DNA of 64,000 nt from Chitinophagaceae bacterium. Lineage in GTDB: Bacteria; Bacteroidota; Bacteroidia; Chitinophagales; UBA10324. The stretch covers positions 558,001-622,000 of the forward strand of contig JADJAG010000004.1 in NCBI GenBank assembly GCA_016704325.1, given 5' to 3'. This document shows, in pieces, positions 44,410-54,373 of the stretch. The notes beneath the pieces were generated by a model. It did no database searches. It was not told the DNA's origin and saw only the letters and a list, made by a program, of their open reading frames with translations. Position 1 is the first letter of the stretch. Each line of letters opens with the position of its first letter. Made by a program: the position numbers and the translations under genes.

Positions 44410-45285
44410 TTAGTTGTTTTTAATCCACTCATTTAATGATGTGAAACTTTCTGTTGATATAGCATTTGCTTGCAGAATATTATTTTCTGAATTTGGTCCC
44501 ATGTATGAGTGAGCTTCAAAATAAGCCATCATCTCGGAAATTTCCTTTGCGCCTTCAAAAAATGTTGAAAACAACTCTCCTGGAACTTGAGTAAAGCTGT
44601 ACTCTTTTCCGTTTGCTTTATAACTAGCAAGTATATCGTTGAAACTATTTAGTTCTGTTGCCAACGCAAGATAACTTCCTTGACCAACCTTTTCTGGATT
44701 TAAAAATGCTCCCGCAACCACTTTGCCCAAATCGTTAATATCGCTCATGTGAATCACCTTTTTACTAGGGTCAATGGGAAGCGTCCAACCTGTTGAACCA
44801 TCTTGCTTGGGTTGTGCTCCAAGCATTCCTGAAAAATTTTGATAATAGAAAGGAGGCTGTACAAAAGAGTAATTTTTGAATCCTGCGTTTTTTACTAATT
44901 CGTCAACCTTTGCTTTACCAGTAAAATGGGGAACATCAAACTTGCCATTACTTATCTTTTCTACATTTGGGAGAGTTGACCAAATAAAATGATTTACTCC
45001 TGCATTTTTAGCTGCTTGTATTGCTATTTTACCCTGTGCAATTTCGTCAGCACCTTCCCAAAAGTTAGTTACTACGAAAACACCATGTGCATTTTTAAAT
45101 GCCTCTGTTAACGATATTAAATCTGTAAGGTCGCCTTTTACCACTTCGTCAGCTTTGCCACTGTACTTTTCCGGATTTCTTGTAACTGCTCTGGTCTTGA
45201 AAGTGCCATCTTTAACTATTGAGTTAATAACCCCTTTACCTTGTGAACCTGTTGCGCCTATTACGGCAATAATTTTCTTTTCCAT
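44410..45285 (-). CDS. NmrA-like NAD(P)-binding protein
   Basis: 291 residues. Rossmann motif IAVIGATGSQGKGVINSIV, TRNPEKYSGKADEVVKGDL, GVFVVTNFWEG, FSFVQPPFYYQNF-like region. NmrA-family proteins are redox sensors or atypical SDR enzymes. It is the middle of a three-gene minus-strand group with a Crp-like regulator upstream and a SnoaL-like lipoprotein downstream. Confidence 0.87.
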   Translation of the reverse strand: MEKKIIAVIGATGSQGKGVINSIVKDGTFKTRAVTRNPEKYSGKADEVVKGDLTDLISLTEAFKNAHGVFVVTNFWEGADEIAQGKIAIQAAKNAGVNHFIWSTLPNVEKISNGKFDVPHFTGKAKVDELVKNAGFKNYSFVQPPFYYQNFSGMLGAQPKQDGSTGWTLPIDPSKKVIHMSDINDLGKVVAGAFLNPEKVGQGSYLALATELNSFNDILASYKANGKEYSFTQVPGELFSTFFEGAKEISEMMAYFEAHSYMGPNSENNILQANAISTESFTSLNEWIKNN

Positions 45286-45388
45286 TTTCTTTTGTTTTTA
45301 AATTGTTTGTCAATATTAATATAACAAAGGTGCGATGAATGAACTTCCCAAGCCTATAAGGTAGTTAAAGAAATGCGCTTAATGTATA

Positions 45389-45970
45389 TTAAGATTTTGC
45401 GAATTTTTTTCTAATAGTACTAAGAAACTCAGGGGTTACGCCAAGATAAGAGGCTATTTGCACATTAGAGATGCGATTAAATAACTTAGGATGTCTCTCA
45501 AGAAAATCTATATACCGTTCTTCGGCTGTTGAACTAATATTTAGTAGAACTCTACGCTGAAGACCTACCATTGCATTTTCTGCGAGTACTCTAAAAATTT
45601 GATTGAATTTAGGGTAGTCTGTAAAAAGTTTCAGTTGATCTTCCTTCTTGGCTTGAAGGATAATTGAGTTTTCGATTGCTTCAATATTGAGTTTACTTGG
45701 TTGATCGGTAAAGAAACTTCCGATGTCGCCTACCCACCAATTTTCGATAGCAAATTGGAGGTTGTGTTCTTTTCCGTTATCGTCAACCAGATACATTCTG
45801 AAACAACCTTCAAAAACGTAGGTAGTGTGTTTGCAAATTTCTCCTTCTTGAAGAATAAATTGTCTTTTTTTTACTCTTCTTTCTTTAAATATTTCTTTAA
45901 CGAAAGCAATTTCCTTTTCATCCAAAGGAATAATGCGATTGAAATATTCTATTAGAGCTGGTGTACTCAT
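45389..45970 (-). CDS. Crp/Fnr-family transcriptional regulator
   Basis: 193 residues. Cyclic-nucleotide-binding beta-roll (KRQFILQEGEICKHTTYVFEGCFRMYL) and a C-terminal helix-turn-helix (SNVQIASYLGVTPEFLSTIRKKF). The usual cAMP-contact residues are not conserved, as common in Bacteroidota Crp-like proteins. It is located 103 bp upstream of the NmrA-like gene, which it may regulate. Confidence 0.9.
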   Translation of the reverse strand: MSTPALIEYFNRIIPLDEKEIAFVKEIFKERRVKKRQFILQEGEICKHTTYVFEGCFRMYLVDDNGKEHNLQFAIENWWVGDIGSFFTDQPSKLNIEAIENSIILQAKKEDQLKLFTDYPKFNQIFRVLAENAMVGLQRRVLLNISSTAEERYIDFLERHPKLFNRISNVQIASYLGVTPEFLSTIRKKFAKS

Positions 45971-46014
45971 TTTAATTTGTTGTCAGTAGAATCCTGTCTA
46001 TTGTCAGTTAGGGT

Positions 46015-46130
46015 TGCCTATAACGTTTTCGGGCTTGGCGAAGGTGGCGATTTTTACCACAAATGTTCATACGGAGAACAGAACTTTCTGTAACCCAATA
46101 CGGCCTTTCAGACCACCATCCCGCGCCTAA
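46015..46130. repeat. Imperfect long palindrome, cassette-boundary-like (copy 2)
   Basis: gcctataacgttttcgggct followed by tggcgaaggtggcg aligns with the left arm of the element at 43773. The right part gaccaccatcccgcgcc is a partial complement. The two elements bracket the SnoaL-NmrA-Crp group. Confidence 0.5.
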
Positions 46131-46189
46131 TAATGCAAATTTGAAATAATGGATAGAAATATGTTGTCCAATTTGTCTTATTGCCATGT

Positions 46190-46560
46190 TTCATTATGTC
46201 CTTACCTTTTTAGGTTTTCAGCTTTTCTTCAGGAATTCAATTTGCTAACATGTCAGGCCTGATTTTTGACCAATTTCCAGGTCTATAATTCCAATCTCAC
46301 TTAAATCCTCAACTGCTTTTTGGTAAGTGAATTTTGGTCACCCAAATTTGTCTTGGACTCAAGATTTTTCTTGGATCAAATTTCAGCTTTCCGACTTATG
46401 TCCTTAAGCCAAAGTTTTTAACGATTTCCTTCTCTTCCAACCATTCTATGTCTAATCACTTTGCTTAGATTGATAATCTCCATCATCAAAAGCCAAAAAA
46501 TTCTCAAAATGATGCCTAATGAAATTAATGGGTCCCTTTTAATTTTGCTGTCCAATGGGC
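46190..46560 (-). pseudogene. Decayed coding remnant
   Basis: On the minus strand one can read protein-like segments (PLDSKIKRDPLISLGIILRI, MWLKDIS-like, LESKTNLGDQNSLTKKQL) in one frame interrupted by several stops. No family is identified. It may be the remains of a mobile-element gene. Weak evidence. Confidence 0.25.
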
Positions 46561-46717
46561 TCCAACCTTTCTGCTGTGAAACTTTCGTTGAAGGGCCTTT
46601 TGAAAAACCAACGCCATAAAAAAGTTAACCCAAGAACCAAGAGACTAAATAAACTAATGCAAAAACAAAGTGGCAGGTATTGGTTTTATAAAGAAGTGTC
46701 GTCAGTTATGCATCACC

Positions 46718-46876
46718 CTATAACGAATGGGTTGGACTTGGTGGTTTTGTAAGGCATTTACGGCCTGTAGCTTTGTAATAAGCAATAATTTCAGTTATCT
46801 TTTTTCTGTCTGTACTTGTCAACGGAGTCGGATCAACTACGAAGTTGATGCCTGCTGGTTCTCTGATGTATCCCAT
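46718..46876 (-). CDS. Small conserved Bacteroidota-type protein
   Basis: 52 residues, starting MGYIREPAGINFVVDPTPLT and followed by a short helix STDRKKITEIIAYYKA. I recall MGYxREPxGxxFxxxxxPLT as a recurrent small hypothetical protein pattern in Bacteroidota, but the function is unknown. The tail CLTKPPSPTHSL appears to run into palindromic intergenic DNA. It is isolated within a decayed region. Confidence 0.5.
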   Translation of the reverse strand: MGYIREPAGINFVVDPTPLTSTDRKKITEIIAYYKATGRKCLTKPPSPTHSL

Positions 46877-47639
46877 TTTTAATTATTGCTTAAATTGGAA
46901 ATATTCTTGATAAGTTTAATTGCCTCTTGAGGATAGCTTACCATTTTGGCTTACCAACATGAGTTCCAAAAGTTATTCGTAATGGTCAGCCAGCCTTTTT
47001 TGAAGCAAATGATATAATCCTGATAACTTTATCCCACGAATTTTTCAAGTAAATGCAAACAAATTCCCAGGCACCTTCATAAAGTTTGCTCCTTCCTAAA
47101 TTGAAAGGTACACTTTCTACAAGATGTAAATAGGAGTGGTCATTTAATCATTTATACTTAAAAGTCCTTGAACGATTTCAGGGTTCTTCGAATAAGTCTC
47201 AACTTTTAAACCAGTTAAAAACCACCATTTTTGGTGTTCTTAAACCTTGTAACATGGTGAATATCCGTTGGGAAACAACCGGAAATTTATTGAGAATACT
47301 TTTGTTAACGTATCATTCAATTCCTACCTGATATTTTGTTGTCTACCACACTTTAAAGATAAGGAAAAATGAGGTTAGCAATATTAAAAAAGCTCCTGTT
47401 TGCAAAGTAGTTTCATCGAAGACAATTATTCATGACAATTATCTAAAAACAAATTCAAAGTTTCGCTTTTTATTTTTAATTGCCTAATAATCATTGAGTT
47501 ATAAAAGTTGCAAAAAATGGAAGGAGTTTTGTAAATCCCAAAACGAAATTTCGTTTTTGCAAATAGTAAGAATGGATAGTTGTTTGACTTTTCCGCCTGA
47601 AAAAAGCGAGGTTCCGTTCCAAATGAGGCATCGAAAAAT
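46877..47639. other. Non-coding, decayed stretch upstream of the uvrB end
   Basis: About 760 bp. Minus-strand fragments such as EGANFMKVPGNLFAF suggest an old coding sequence broken by many stops. Short ORFs at 47426-47650 look spurious. No repeat or RNA was recognised. Confidence 0.4.
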
Positions 47640-49670
47640 CTACTCCCCAAACTTCTCCTTCATCATCTTCTCCAATGCAAACATCTCATCCCGCAAACGC
47701 GCTGCTTCGAGGAAGTCAAGCTCTTTCGCTGATTTCTGCATTTTCTTTTTCGTGGTTTGAATCACTTTCTCTAATTGCGGCTGTGTCATATATTCTATCA
47801 CAGGATCCGCTACTAATGATGCTTCTTCCGGTTCTACATAGGCGCCTTCCACCACAGGCCTGATCAGCAACACCGATGATTGCTGATGGATTTGTTCTTT
47901 GGTACGAAGGATCGTTCTTGGCGTGATGCCGTTTTCTTCATTGTACTTTAATTGCTTTTCCCTGCGGCGATTGGTTTCATCAATGGTTTTCTGCATCGAA
48001 TCTGTTACACGATCAGCATACATAATCACCAGGCCATTCACGTTGCGTGCTGCACGACCTGCAATCTGGGTGAGAGATCGTGCATTGCGAAGAAATCCTT
48101 CTTTATCAGCATCCATAATTGCTACGAGGGAAACTTCAGGCAGGTCTAATCCTTCACGCAACAGGTTCACACCAATCAATACATCAAAAACACCCAACCT
48201 TAAATCACGCAGAATTTCCACGCGCTCCAATGTTTCTACTTCTGAATGAATATAACGGCAACGGATGTTCAACCTTGTCATGTACTTCGAAAGTTCTTCT
48301 GCCATGCGTTTGGTAAGTGTAGTTACAAGCACACGGTCTCCTTGCTTCACTCTTTCATCAATCATTTCCAATAAATCATCTACCTGGTTTATGCTTGGAC
48401 GAACTTCAATTACGGGATCCAATAATCCTGTTGGCCTGACTACCTGTTCTACAAAAGTGCCTTCTGTCTGTTCCAGTTCATAATCACCCGGAGTAGCGCT
48501 GACATAGATGACCTGGTTGATCATATTTTCAAATTCAAAGTAATTCAGCGGACGGTTATCCATAGCTGAAGGCAGTCGAAATCCATATTCAACGAGATTC
48601 TGTTTACGCGAACGGTCACCACCAAACATGCCATGCACCTGTGGAATGGTGGCATGGCTTTCATCAATCACCATCAGGAAATCCTTTGGAAAATAATCCA
48701 ACAGGCAAAATGGACGATCTCCCGGATTGCGGTGATCGAGGTACCTGGAATAGTTTTCGATGCCGGAACAGTAGCCCAGTTCTTTCATCATCTCCAGGTC
48801 GAAAGTCACCCTTTCTTTCAGGCGGGTAGCTTCAACAGGTTTTCCGGATTCTTTGAAGTATTCTACCTGCAGGTTCAGGTCATCCTGAATCTGGTTCATG
48901 ATTTCATTAAACTGATCTTTTGGTGTGATGTACATATTGGCGGGAAAGATGGCCGCATCTTCCACCTTGCCAATTTTCTGACTGGTCTCAGGATTTAATG
49001 TTTCTATCTCTTCTATAGTATCTCCGAAGAAGGTGATACGGTAAGCATAATCAGCATAGGGAAGAAATATATCAACCGTGTCGCCGGTAACCCGGAATTT
49101 ACCACCTTTCATTTCACCATCTGATCTTGAATACAAGCTATCTACTAGCTGATAAAGCAAGCTGTTGCGGCTGCGTATTTCACCTACCTGCAAACGGATG
49201 ATACCGTTGGTATATTCTGTTGGGTTTCCGATACCATAGATGCAGGAGACGGAGGCTACAACAATAATGTCTTTTCTGCCACTCATTAACGATGATGTTG
49301 CCCGTAACCGTAATTTCTCCACCTCTGCATTGATGGAAAGGTCCTTTTCAATGTACGTATTGGAAACAGGCAGATAGGCTTCCGGCTGGTAGTAATCATA
49401 GTAGGAAACAAAATATTCCACTGCATTCTCCGGAAAGAAATTGCGGAACTCTCCATAAAGCTGCGCCACCAATGTTTTGTTGTGACTGAGTACGAGTGTA
49501 GGTTTCTGTACCTGCTGAATGAGGTTGGCAATGGTAAACGTTTTACCGGAACCGGTTACGCCCAGCAGCACTTGTTCTTTGTCGCCACGTTGGACGCCTT
49601 CCACCAATTGCTGAATGGCTTCGGGCTGATCGCCGGTGGGTTTATATTGAGAGGTGAGTTTGAATTGCAT
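47640..49670 (-). CDS. uvrB: UvrABC excision-repair subunit B
   Basis: 676 residues. DNA helicase-like damage-verification subunit. Walker A GVTGSGKT at 37-44, beta-hairpin YYDYYQPEAYLP, helicase motifs DESHATIPQ, YVSATPGDYE, GVNLLREGLDLPEVS and QIAGRAARN. The UVR domain for UvrC binding is at the end (LEKVIQTTKKKMQKSAKELDF). Complete and in the standard start. No palindrome like that before dinB is seen upstream, so membership of the same regulon is not evident. Confidence 0.97.
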   Translation of the reverse strand: MQFKLTSQYKPTGDQPEAIQQLVEGVQRGDKEQVLLGVTGSGKTFTIANLIQQVQKPTLVLSHNKTLVAQLYGEFRNFFPENAVEYFVSYYDYYQPEAYLPVSNTYIEKDLSINAEVEKLRLRATSSLMSGRKDIIVVASVSCIYGIGNPTEYTNGIIRLQVGEIRSRNSLLYQLVDSLYSRSDGEMKGGKFRVTGDTVDIFLPYADYAYRITFFGDTIEEIETLNPETSQKIGKVEDAAIFPANMYITPKDQFNEIMNQIQDDLNLQVEYFKESGKPVEATRLKERVTFDLEMMKELGYCSGIENYSRYLDHRNPGDRPFCLLDYFPKDFLMVIDESHATIPQVHGMFGGDRSRKQNLVEYGFRLPSAMDNRPLNYFEFENMINQVIYVSATPGDYELEQTEGTFVEQVVRPTGLLDPVIEVRPSINQVDDLLEMIDERVKQGDRVLVTTLTKRMAEELSKYMTRLNIRCRYIHSEVETLERVEILRDLRLGVFDVLIGVNLLREGLDLPEVSLVAIMDADKEGFLRNARSLTQIAGRAARNVNGLVIMYADRVTDSMQKTIDETNRRREKQLKYNEENGITPRTILRTKEQIHQQSSVLLIRPVVEGAYVEPEEASLVADPVIEYMTQPQLEKVIQTTKKKMQKSAKELDFLEAARLRDEMFALEKMMKEKFGE

Positions 49671-49716
49671 CGTGATCGCAAATATAAGCGATGGAGTGAT
49701 TCATCTTCAGGTACTC

Positions 49717-49898
49717 AATGCAAGGGGTGTACAACAATTCGTTCATCTTGTCAAACAATGGTTGCTTGGTTAAATGGTTAAATGGTTAAATTGCTGCGGC
49801 AAAGCCGATCACTTGCTACTCTGTATTCACTACTCTACATTACTCACTTACTAAACACCCAATAATCTATATCCGATTTGTCGTACACCCAATTCAAG
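49717..49898 (+). mobile_element. MITE-like element, copy 4, with 7-of-8 target duplication
   Basis: The element spans 49725 (gggtgtacaacaattcg) to 49890 (gatttgtcgtacaccc), flanked by aatgcaag (49717-49724) and aattcaag (49891-49898). The interior has GTTAAATGG units and gctgcggcaaagccgatcac. It lies between uvrB and the sulfate permease gene. Confidence 0.8.
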
Positions 49899-49997
49899 AG
49901 CCGTACGACAATTTAGGCTCACGCAAAGCCCGATTAGCTCTAAAAAATGATCCGGTGTTATGAAGCAAATCCTTATGAAATGCCGGAACATTTTGGA

Positions 49998-51767
49998 TTA
50001 TGGCTCCCAATCAATGGCGAATTTCTCAACATAATCATCTACAGCAGCGCCAATGGTAGGATGGAAGATATTGGGGCCAAGGAGTTCAAACAACTCAAAG
50101 CGTTTCAGTTTGTCTTTGACCGGATCTTTCATTTCCGCAAAGTGCAATTCTATTTTCGATTCGGTCAGGGTCTTTTTTAGGTGGGCAATCACATCAGCAG
50201 AAGTCACATCCACGCTCGTTACCGGTTCTGCTGCTACAATAATGCGTTTAACCGGCGTGGGTGAACTGGCAACCGCAGTCAGAATTTTTTCCTGGAAAAG
50301 TTCTGCATTCGCAAAGAACAGTGGTGCATCCCAACGGAATAATACCATACCCGGTACCAATCGTGCATGCGGGTACCGTTTGATATCATGAAATCCGCGA
50401 ATACCTTCCACCCGGCCTAATACTGCATAATGCGGGCGCCATCCATCCCATAAAAATTCTATTATAGCAAGCAAAATTGCCAAACCGATACCGGGAATGG
50501 CGCCCAGCACCGCTACTCCTAAAAAGCAGACAATCGATAACCAGAATTCCCAGTTTTGTATTCTGTAAATACGCCGCAGATCACTAACTTCAAAAAGTCC
50601 GATGGCAGCAGTTATTACTACAGCCGCTAATGCGCTGGTGGGTAAATTTTTTAAGAGATCCGGTGCAAACAGCAATAACAATGCAACTGAAATCGCGCCT
50701 ACGACGCCTGTCAATTGTGTCCTGGCGCCCGAAGCTTCTGCTACCGGAGTGCGGGAAGAACTGCTGCTGATGGGAAAACCCTGAAAGAATCCGGAAGCCA
50801 GGTTAGCAGCACCCAATCCAATCATTTCCTGGTTGGGGTTTACATAGGTGCGGGTTTTTGCGGCATACGTGCGTGATAAAACACTGGTGTCGGCAAAGGA
50901 AACCAGGGCAACGGCACAGCCACCAATAATTACCTGTTGCAAATCGGCGAGCTGGATAAAGGGTAAAGTAAATGAAGGTAATCCTTCCGGTAATGCGCCC
51001 AGTACTTTTATTCCTGCTGTTTCATTAAGTCCGAATACACCAACGATTATCGTTGCACCGACTACGGCCAATAGTATAGTCGGAATGCGTTTATATTTCT
51101 TTAGTAATAGGATGATAACAAGCGTACCAAGGCCGATTGCCAGTGCAATGAGGTTGGTTTTACCTTCCATGATTGAAATTGCAATCTGATACACATCACG
51201 CCCGGGGCCTTCACTTTCGATAGAAAAGCCAAATAATTTTGGCAATTGGCTGATTAAAACCGTTAGGGCTATTCCATTCATATAACCATAGCGAATGGGC
51301 TTGGATAACAGTTCTGTAATAAAGCCAAGCCGAAACACACCCATCAGGATACAAGCTACTCCGGAAACTATAGCCATCATACCGGCAAGCGCTATTGCTT
51401 TAGAAGGATCGCCCAGCGACAATGGCAATACCACTGCCAGGATAATTGCAGCCAATGAAGAATCAGGACCCAATACCATGATACGGCTTGGGCCAAACAA
51501 TGCATAGACCAATAGTGGAATGATAGTGGCATAAAGACCATGAATTCCAGGCACTCCTGACGCTTCCGCATAAGCAATGCCAACAGGTACTAGCATCGTG
51601 GCAAGCACGAGGCCTGCTGCAATGTCTTTGGTCAACCAGGAAGCCTTGTAGTGTCTGATCGTTTGAAGTCCGGGCACCCAGCGCTTCCAGCCGTTTACAT
51701 CCGTGCCTGTGGTAAGCGCTAACCGGCCAGGTTCAATCATTGATTGTGAGGGTTCCGTGTCCATCAA
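49998..51767 (-). CDS. SulP-family anion permease with STAS domain
   Basis: 589 residues. The SulP transmembrane region covers about 40-430 (LVPVGIAYAEASGVPGIHGLYATI, GPDSSLAAI, GFFQGFPISSSSSRTPVAEASGA). The cytoplasmic STAS domain is at about 455-580 (MVLFRWDAPLFFANAELF, PVKRIIVAAEPVTSVDVTSADV). Such proteins carry sulfate, bicarbonate or other anions by H+ or Na+ coupling. The substrate cannot be told here. No carbonic anhydrase or sulfur gene is adjacent. Confidence 0.92.
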   Translation of the reverse strand: MMDTEPSQSMIEPGRLALTTGTDVNGWKRWVPGLQTIRHYKASWLTKDIAAGLVLATMLVPVGIAYAEASGVPGIHGLYATIIPLLVYALFGPSRIMVLGPDSSLAAIILAVVLPLSLGDPSKAIALAGMMAIVSGVACILMGVFRLGFITELLSKPIRYGYMNGIALTVLISQLPKLFGFSIESEGPGRDVYQIAISIMEGKTNLIALAIGLGTLVIILLLKKYKRIPTILLAVVGATIIVGVFGLNETAGIKVLGALPEGLPSFTLPFIQLADLQQVIIGGCAVALVSFADTSVLSRTYAAKTRTYVNPNQEMIGLGAANLASGFFQGFPISSSSSRTPVAEASGARTQLTGVVGAISVALLLLFAPDLLKNLPTSALAAVVITAAIGLFEVSDLRRIYRIQNWEFWLSIVCFLGVAVLGAIPGIGLAILLAIIEFLWDGWRPHYAVLGRVEGIRGFHDIKRYPHARLVPGMVLFRWDAPLFFANAELFQEKILTAVASSPTPVKRIIVAAEPVTSVDVTSADVIAHLKKTLTESKIELHFAEMKDPVKDKLKRFELFELLGPNIFHPTIGAAVDDYVEKFAIDWEP

Positions 51768-52002
51768 GTTTTTGTATACAGTTTTTAAAGGTAACTACCT
51801 TAAGCGGAAGAATAACTGTTTATTATTCTGTAATAGATTTTTAAGTGCGTATAAAGTATAAATTTTTTGATGTCTGGTCATGCTGAAAATGAAGTGCAAT
51901 TCTCATTAAGTCTCCCAATAAAGGGTAGGAAGCCGTTTGAATGATGAAAAGGCTGATGTTGCTGATTCGGGTATTTCACTATTGATTTTCTTCTGATTTT
52001 AT

Positions 52003-52689
52003 TTATCTCCCGCTCTTCCGTTTATTCGACGATACCATTCGCAGAAAGCCTGAGGCAACATACAATATTGCCGGTCTTACTAATAGAAAAAGCAATGCTC
52101 CAATTAATGCAAACAGTGATCCGATTATTGTTGGAAGTACTGCGCCAAATGTATAGGTCATGCCTATTACAAAACCAAGTAAACATTCTGCTCGGAAAAC
52201 CGGAAGGAACAGCGCAAGCAATAAAAGGCCAATCAACATATAGCCGGGAAAATCAGTATTGCCAAAAGTGAAAAAGGCCGAAAGAATTATGCCGAAACAC
52301 AACGCAACGGTAAAACCATAAAATATATTTAGACCGATCTGCGATCCTTTTAAACCTTCAGTATTATTACGCATTAATCTCTTTTGAATGCGATATAGTA
52401 GAAACCAGGTAAGTAAAGGAAGCAAAAATCCACCCCACCAGTTTGAAATTGCTGGCAGGTCTTCACGCGCCAGTATATGATGACTTGGTACACCGCCATG
52501 ATAATGGTTCCAGAGTAATAAGGACCATATCCCAATTGTTACTATTCCCATAACATACAAGCGCATCTTAAAGAGGAATTTTTCGTTACCGGGTTCTGAT
52601 TTCAAATGCAACTTTGGTTTTTGTTCATTAAATGTTGTCTCATGCTTTGCTGCTTTGCATGGGCTTTGGATGCCCTGAATTGGAAACAA
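52003..52689 (-). CDS. Small integral membrane protein of unknown function
   Basis: 228 residues in the longest frame. A more likely start is the ATG at 52566 (MRLYVMGIVTIGIWSLLLWN), because the first 41 residues are polar and not conserved in appearance. About six hydrophobic segments (GFLLPLLTWFLLY, LNIFYGFTVALCFGIIL, YMLIGLLLLALFLPVF, TIIGSLFALIGALLFLL). No motif recognised. Confidence 0.6.
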   Translation of the reverse strand: MFPIQGIQSPCKAAKHETTFNEQKPKLHLKSEPGNEKFLFKMRLYVMGIVTIGIWSLLLWNHYHGGVPSHHILAREDLPAISNWWGGFLLPLLTWFLLYRIQKRLMRNNTEGLKGSQIGLNIFYGFTVALCFGIILSAFFTFGNTDFPGYMLIGLLLLALFLPVFRAECLLGFVIGMTYTFGAVLPTIIGSLFALIGALLFLLVRPAILYVASGFLRMVSSNKRKSGR

Positions 52690-52765
52690 TCAAATGCAAG
52701 TATGCTATAAAGATAGATAAATGATGTGCTTTTGCAGTTGTACTGCATGGAGGCAGTGTTGCACT

Positions 52766-52855
52766 TTGTGCCTTTTAAAAAGACGCGAAGTCGCGAAGAA
52801 AATCACAAAGGATCAATATGCTGCGTTTTTTTGGCGTCTTGGCGTCTTCGCGCTT
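52766..52855. repeat. GACGCGAAGTCGCGAAG-type inverted repeat
   Basis: aagacgcgaagtcgcgaag at 52779-52797 and ttggcgtcttggcgtcttcg at 52831-52850 face each other in a 90-bp block. The same family lies at 62296-62435. The remainder of the 52690-53012 gap is empty. Confidence 0.7.
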
Positions 52856-53012
52856 ACACAATCAATTAGGGACTACTTGTAAACCGGATATCCAATTACG
52901 AAAAAGCACATTTTGAAAAATGGTAACATCAATGCCGATCATATTTCATGTTTGAACTTCAACGCTACTATTAACTATCCCAAAAACCGGGTAATAAAAA
53001 GTTTTTTGTGAA

Positions 53013-54373
53013 TCAGTTGGCAGTGTATTCATACACTTCATAACCCCACGGTTTCATTTTCCATTCTTTATTGCTTAATGGTGCAACAGTTCCTTTAAAA
53101 ACATTGCGGGCATTGCGTAAAAGTGTTTTGTCTTTTATAGTTATTGATTGCTCACTGTTTGAAAGATTAAGAATTACCAACACTTTTTCATTTCCCTTCT
53201 CTCTTACAAAAGCATAAACGGCCTTCTCATCTCCTGCATTTATTTTCCTGAAAGATGCATCTGCAGAAAGTGCCATGTTGCTTTTTCGAAGATGAAGCAG
53301 TGTTTTATAGAAATCGGCTCTCTGGAATTTTTCAAAGGTCATTGGGTCTTTATCGAAAAACTTAATTGCTCTTAACACCGGTTCTTCCTGCCCGCCATAA
53401 ATTAAGGGAACACTATTCGCCATGGTTTGGGTAAATACGGCAAACGGTTCGTGTACCGGTCCGGGAAACGTTCCGTAGTCTGCGTTGTTCCAGCTATTTT
53501 CATCGTGGTTGCTGGTGAAATACATTTGAATCGTATTTTCAGGATACAGTTTATCGCTTTCGTTTTTAACACTGTCTAAGCCAAAAGCAGGTCGGGTGCC
53601 TTTTGCTATCTTCTCCATCATCTTAAACATGTGCCATGGATACACCGCATCAAAACCACTTTGGGGAAGGTAGGCACTGTCACCTTCCGCAAGCATGAAG
53701 ATGCTTTTCATGCTTTTTAATTGCGGAATGCATTTACGCCAAAAATCCGCCGGCACATTCCAGGCTACATCGCATCTGAAACCATCAATGTCTGTTTTGG
53801 AGATCCAGAATTTCATAGCTGCAATCATACTGTCCTGCATCACGGTGTTTTTATAATCCAATTGCCTCGTGTCTGCCCAATCAACTGCCATGGCAGCTTT
53901 GCCATTTTGTCCTTCACAAAAAAATCAGGCTGCTCGGTAAGCCAGCGATGGTCGGCGCCGGTATGGTTGGGTACCCAGTCAATAATCACTTTCATTCCTT
54001 TGCTGTGTATCGATTTTACGATCTGAATAAAGTCTGCCATGGTACCAAATTCAGGATTCAGGGCAGTATAATCTGAAACGGCGTAATAGCTTCCCAACGA
54101 ACCCTTCCTGTCCACCAAACTAATCGGGTTGATGGGCATGAACCAGATAGTTTGTACACCCATTTCTTTCAGCCGGTCGAGGTGTTTGGCAAAAGCATTC
54201 AGTGTGCCTTCAGGTGTGTATTGCCGTACATTCACTTCATAAATATCGCCTTGCATGATCCATTCAGGATGGCTGCTGACAGATTCACTTTTAGCATGGG
54301 TGTTTTTAGTTTGACAAAAACCATAATAAGAAACAACCGATGGAAACAGGAGGAGAAGGAAGATTTTTTTCAT
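53013..54373 (-). pseudogene. Secreted alpha-amylase (GH13), split by a one-base deletion
   Basis: The N-terminal part (53840-54373) has a signal peptide, a lead-in region and VPNHTGADHRWL. It shifts frame near 53905-53908, where AAAA on the minus strand would need one more A to give DKNGKAAMAVDW. The C-terminal part (53013-53891) holds the catalytic motifs: DGFRCDVAWN (nucleophile Asp), FMLAEGDS (acid Glu) and FTSNHDENSW (Asp). Joined, it would be about 450 residues, normal for the family. It hydrolyses alpha-glucans. No other disruption is seen, so this may be a sequencing error. Confidence 0.85.

Noticed and set aside
43773..46130. Chromosomal integron array
   Set aside because: There is no integrase gene and only two clear boundary-like palindromes, and the bracketed genes form one operon, not single-gene cassettes. 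Kept only as a weak finding.
46555..46752. 65-residue plus-strand ORF in the decayed region
   Set aside because: Basic, low-complexity composition and overlap with a better minus-strand ORF and a palindromic sequence. No family resemblance.
53900..53912. Programmed ribosomal frameshift in the amylase gene
   Set aside because: The site is a plain A-run without a slippery heptamer and downstream structure, and five neighbouring genes carry similar indels, which fits error or decay better.
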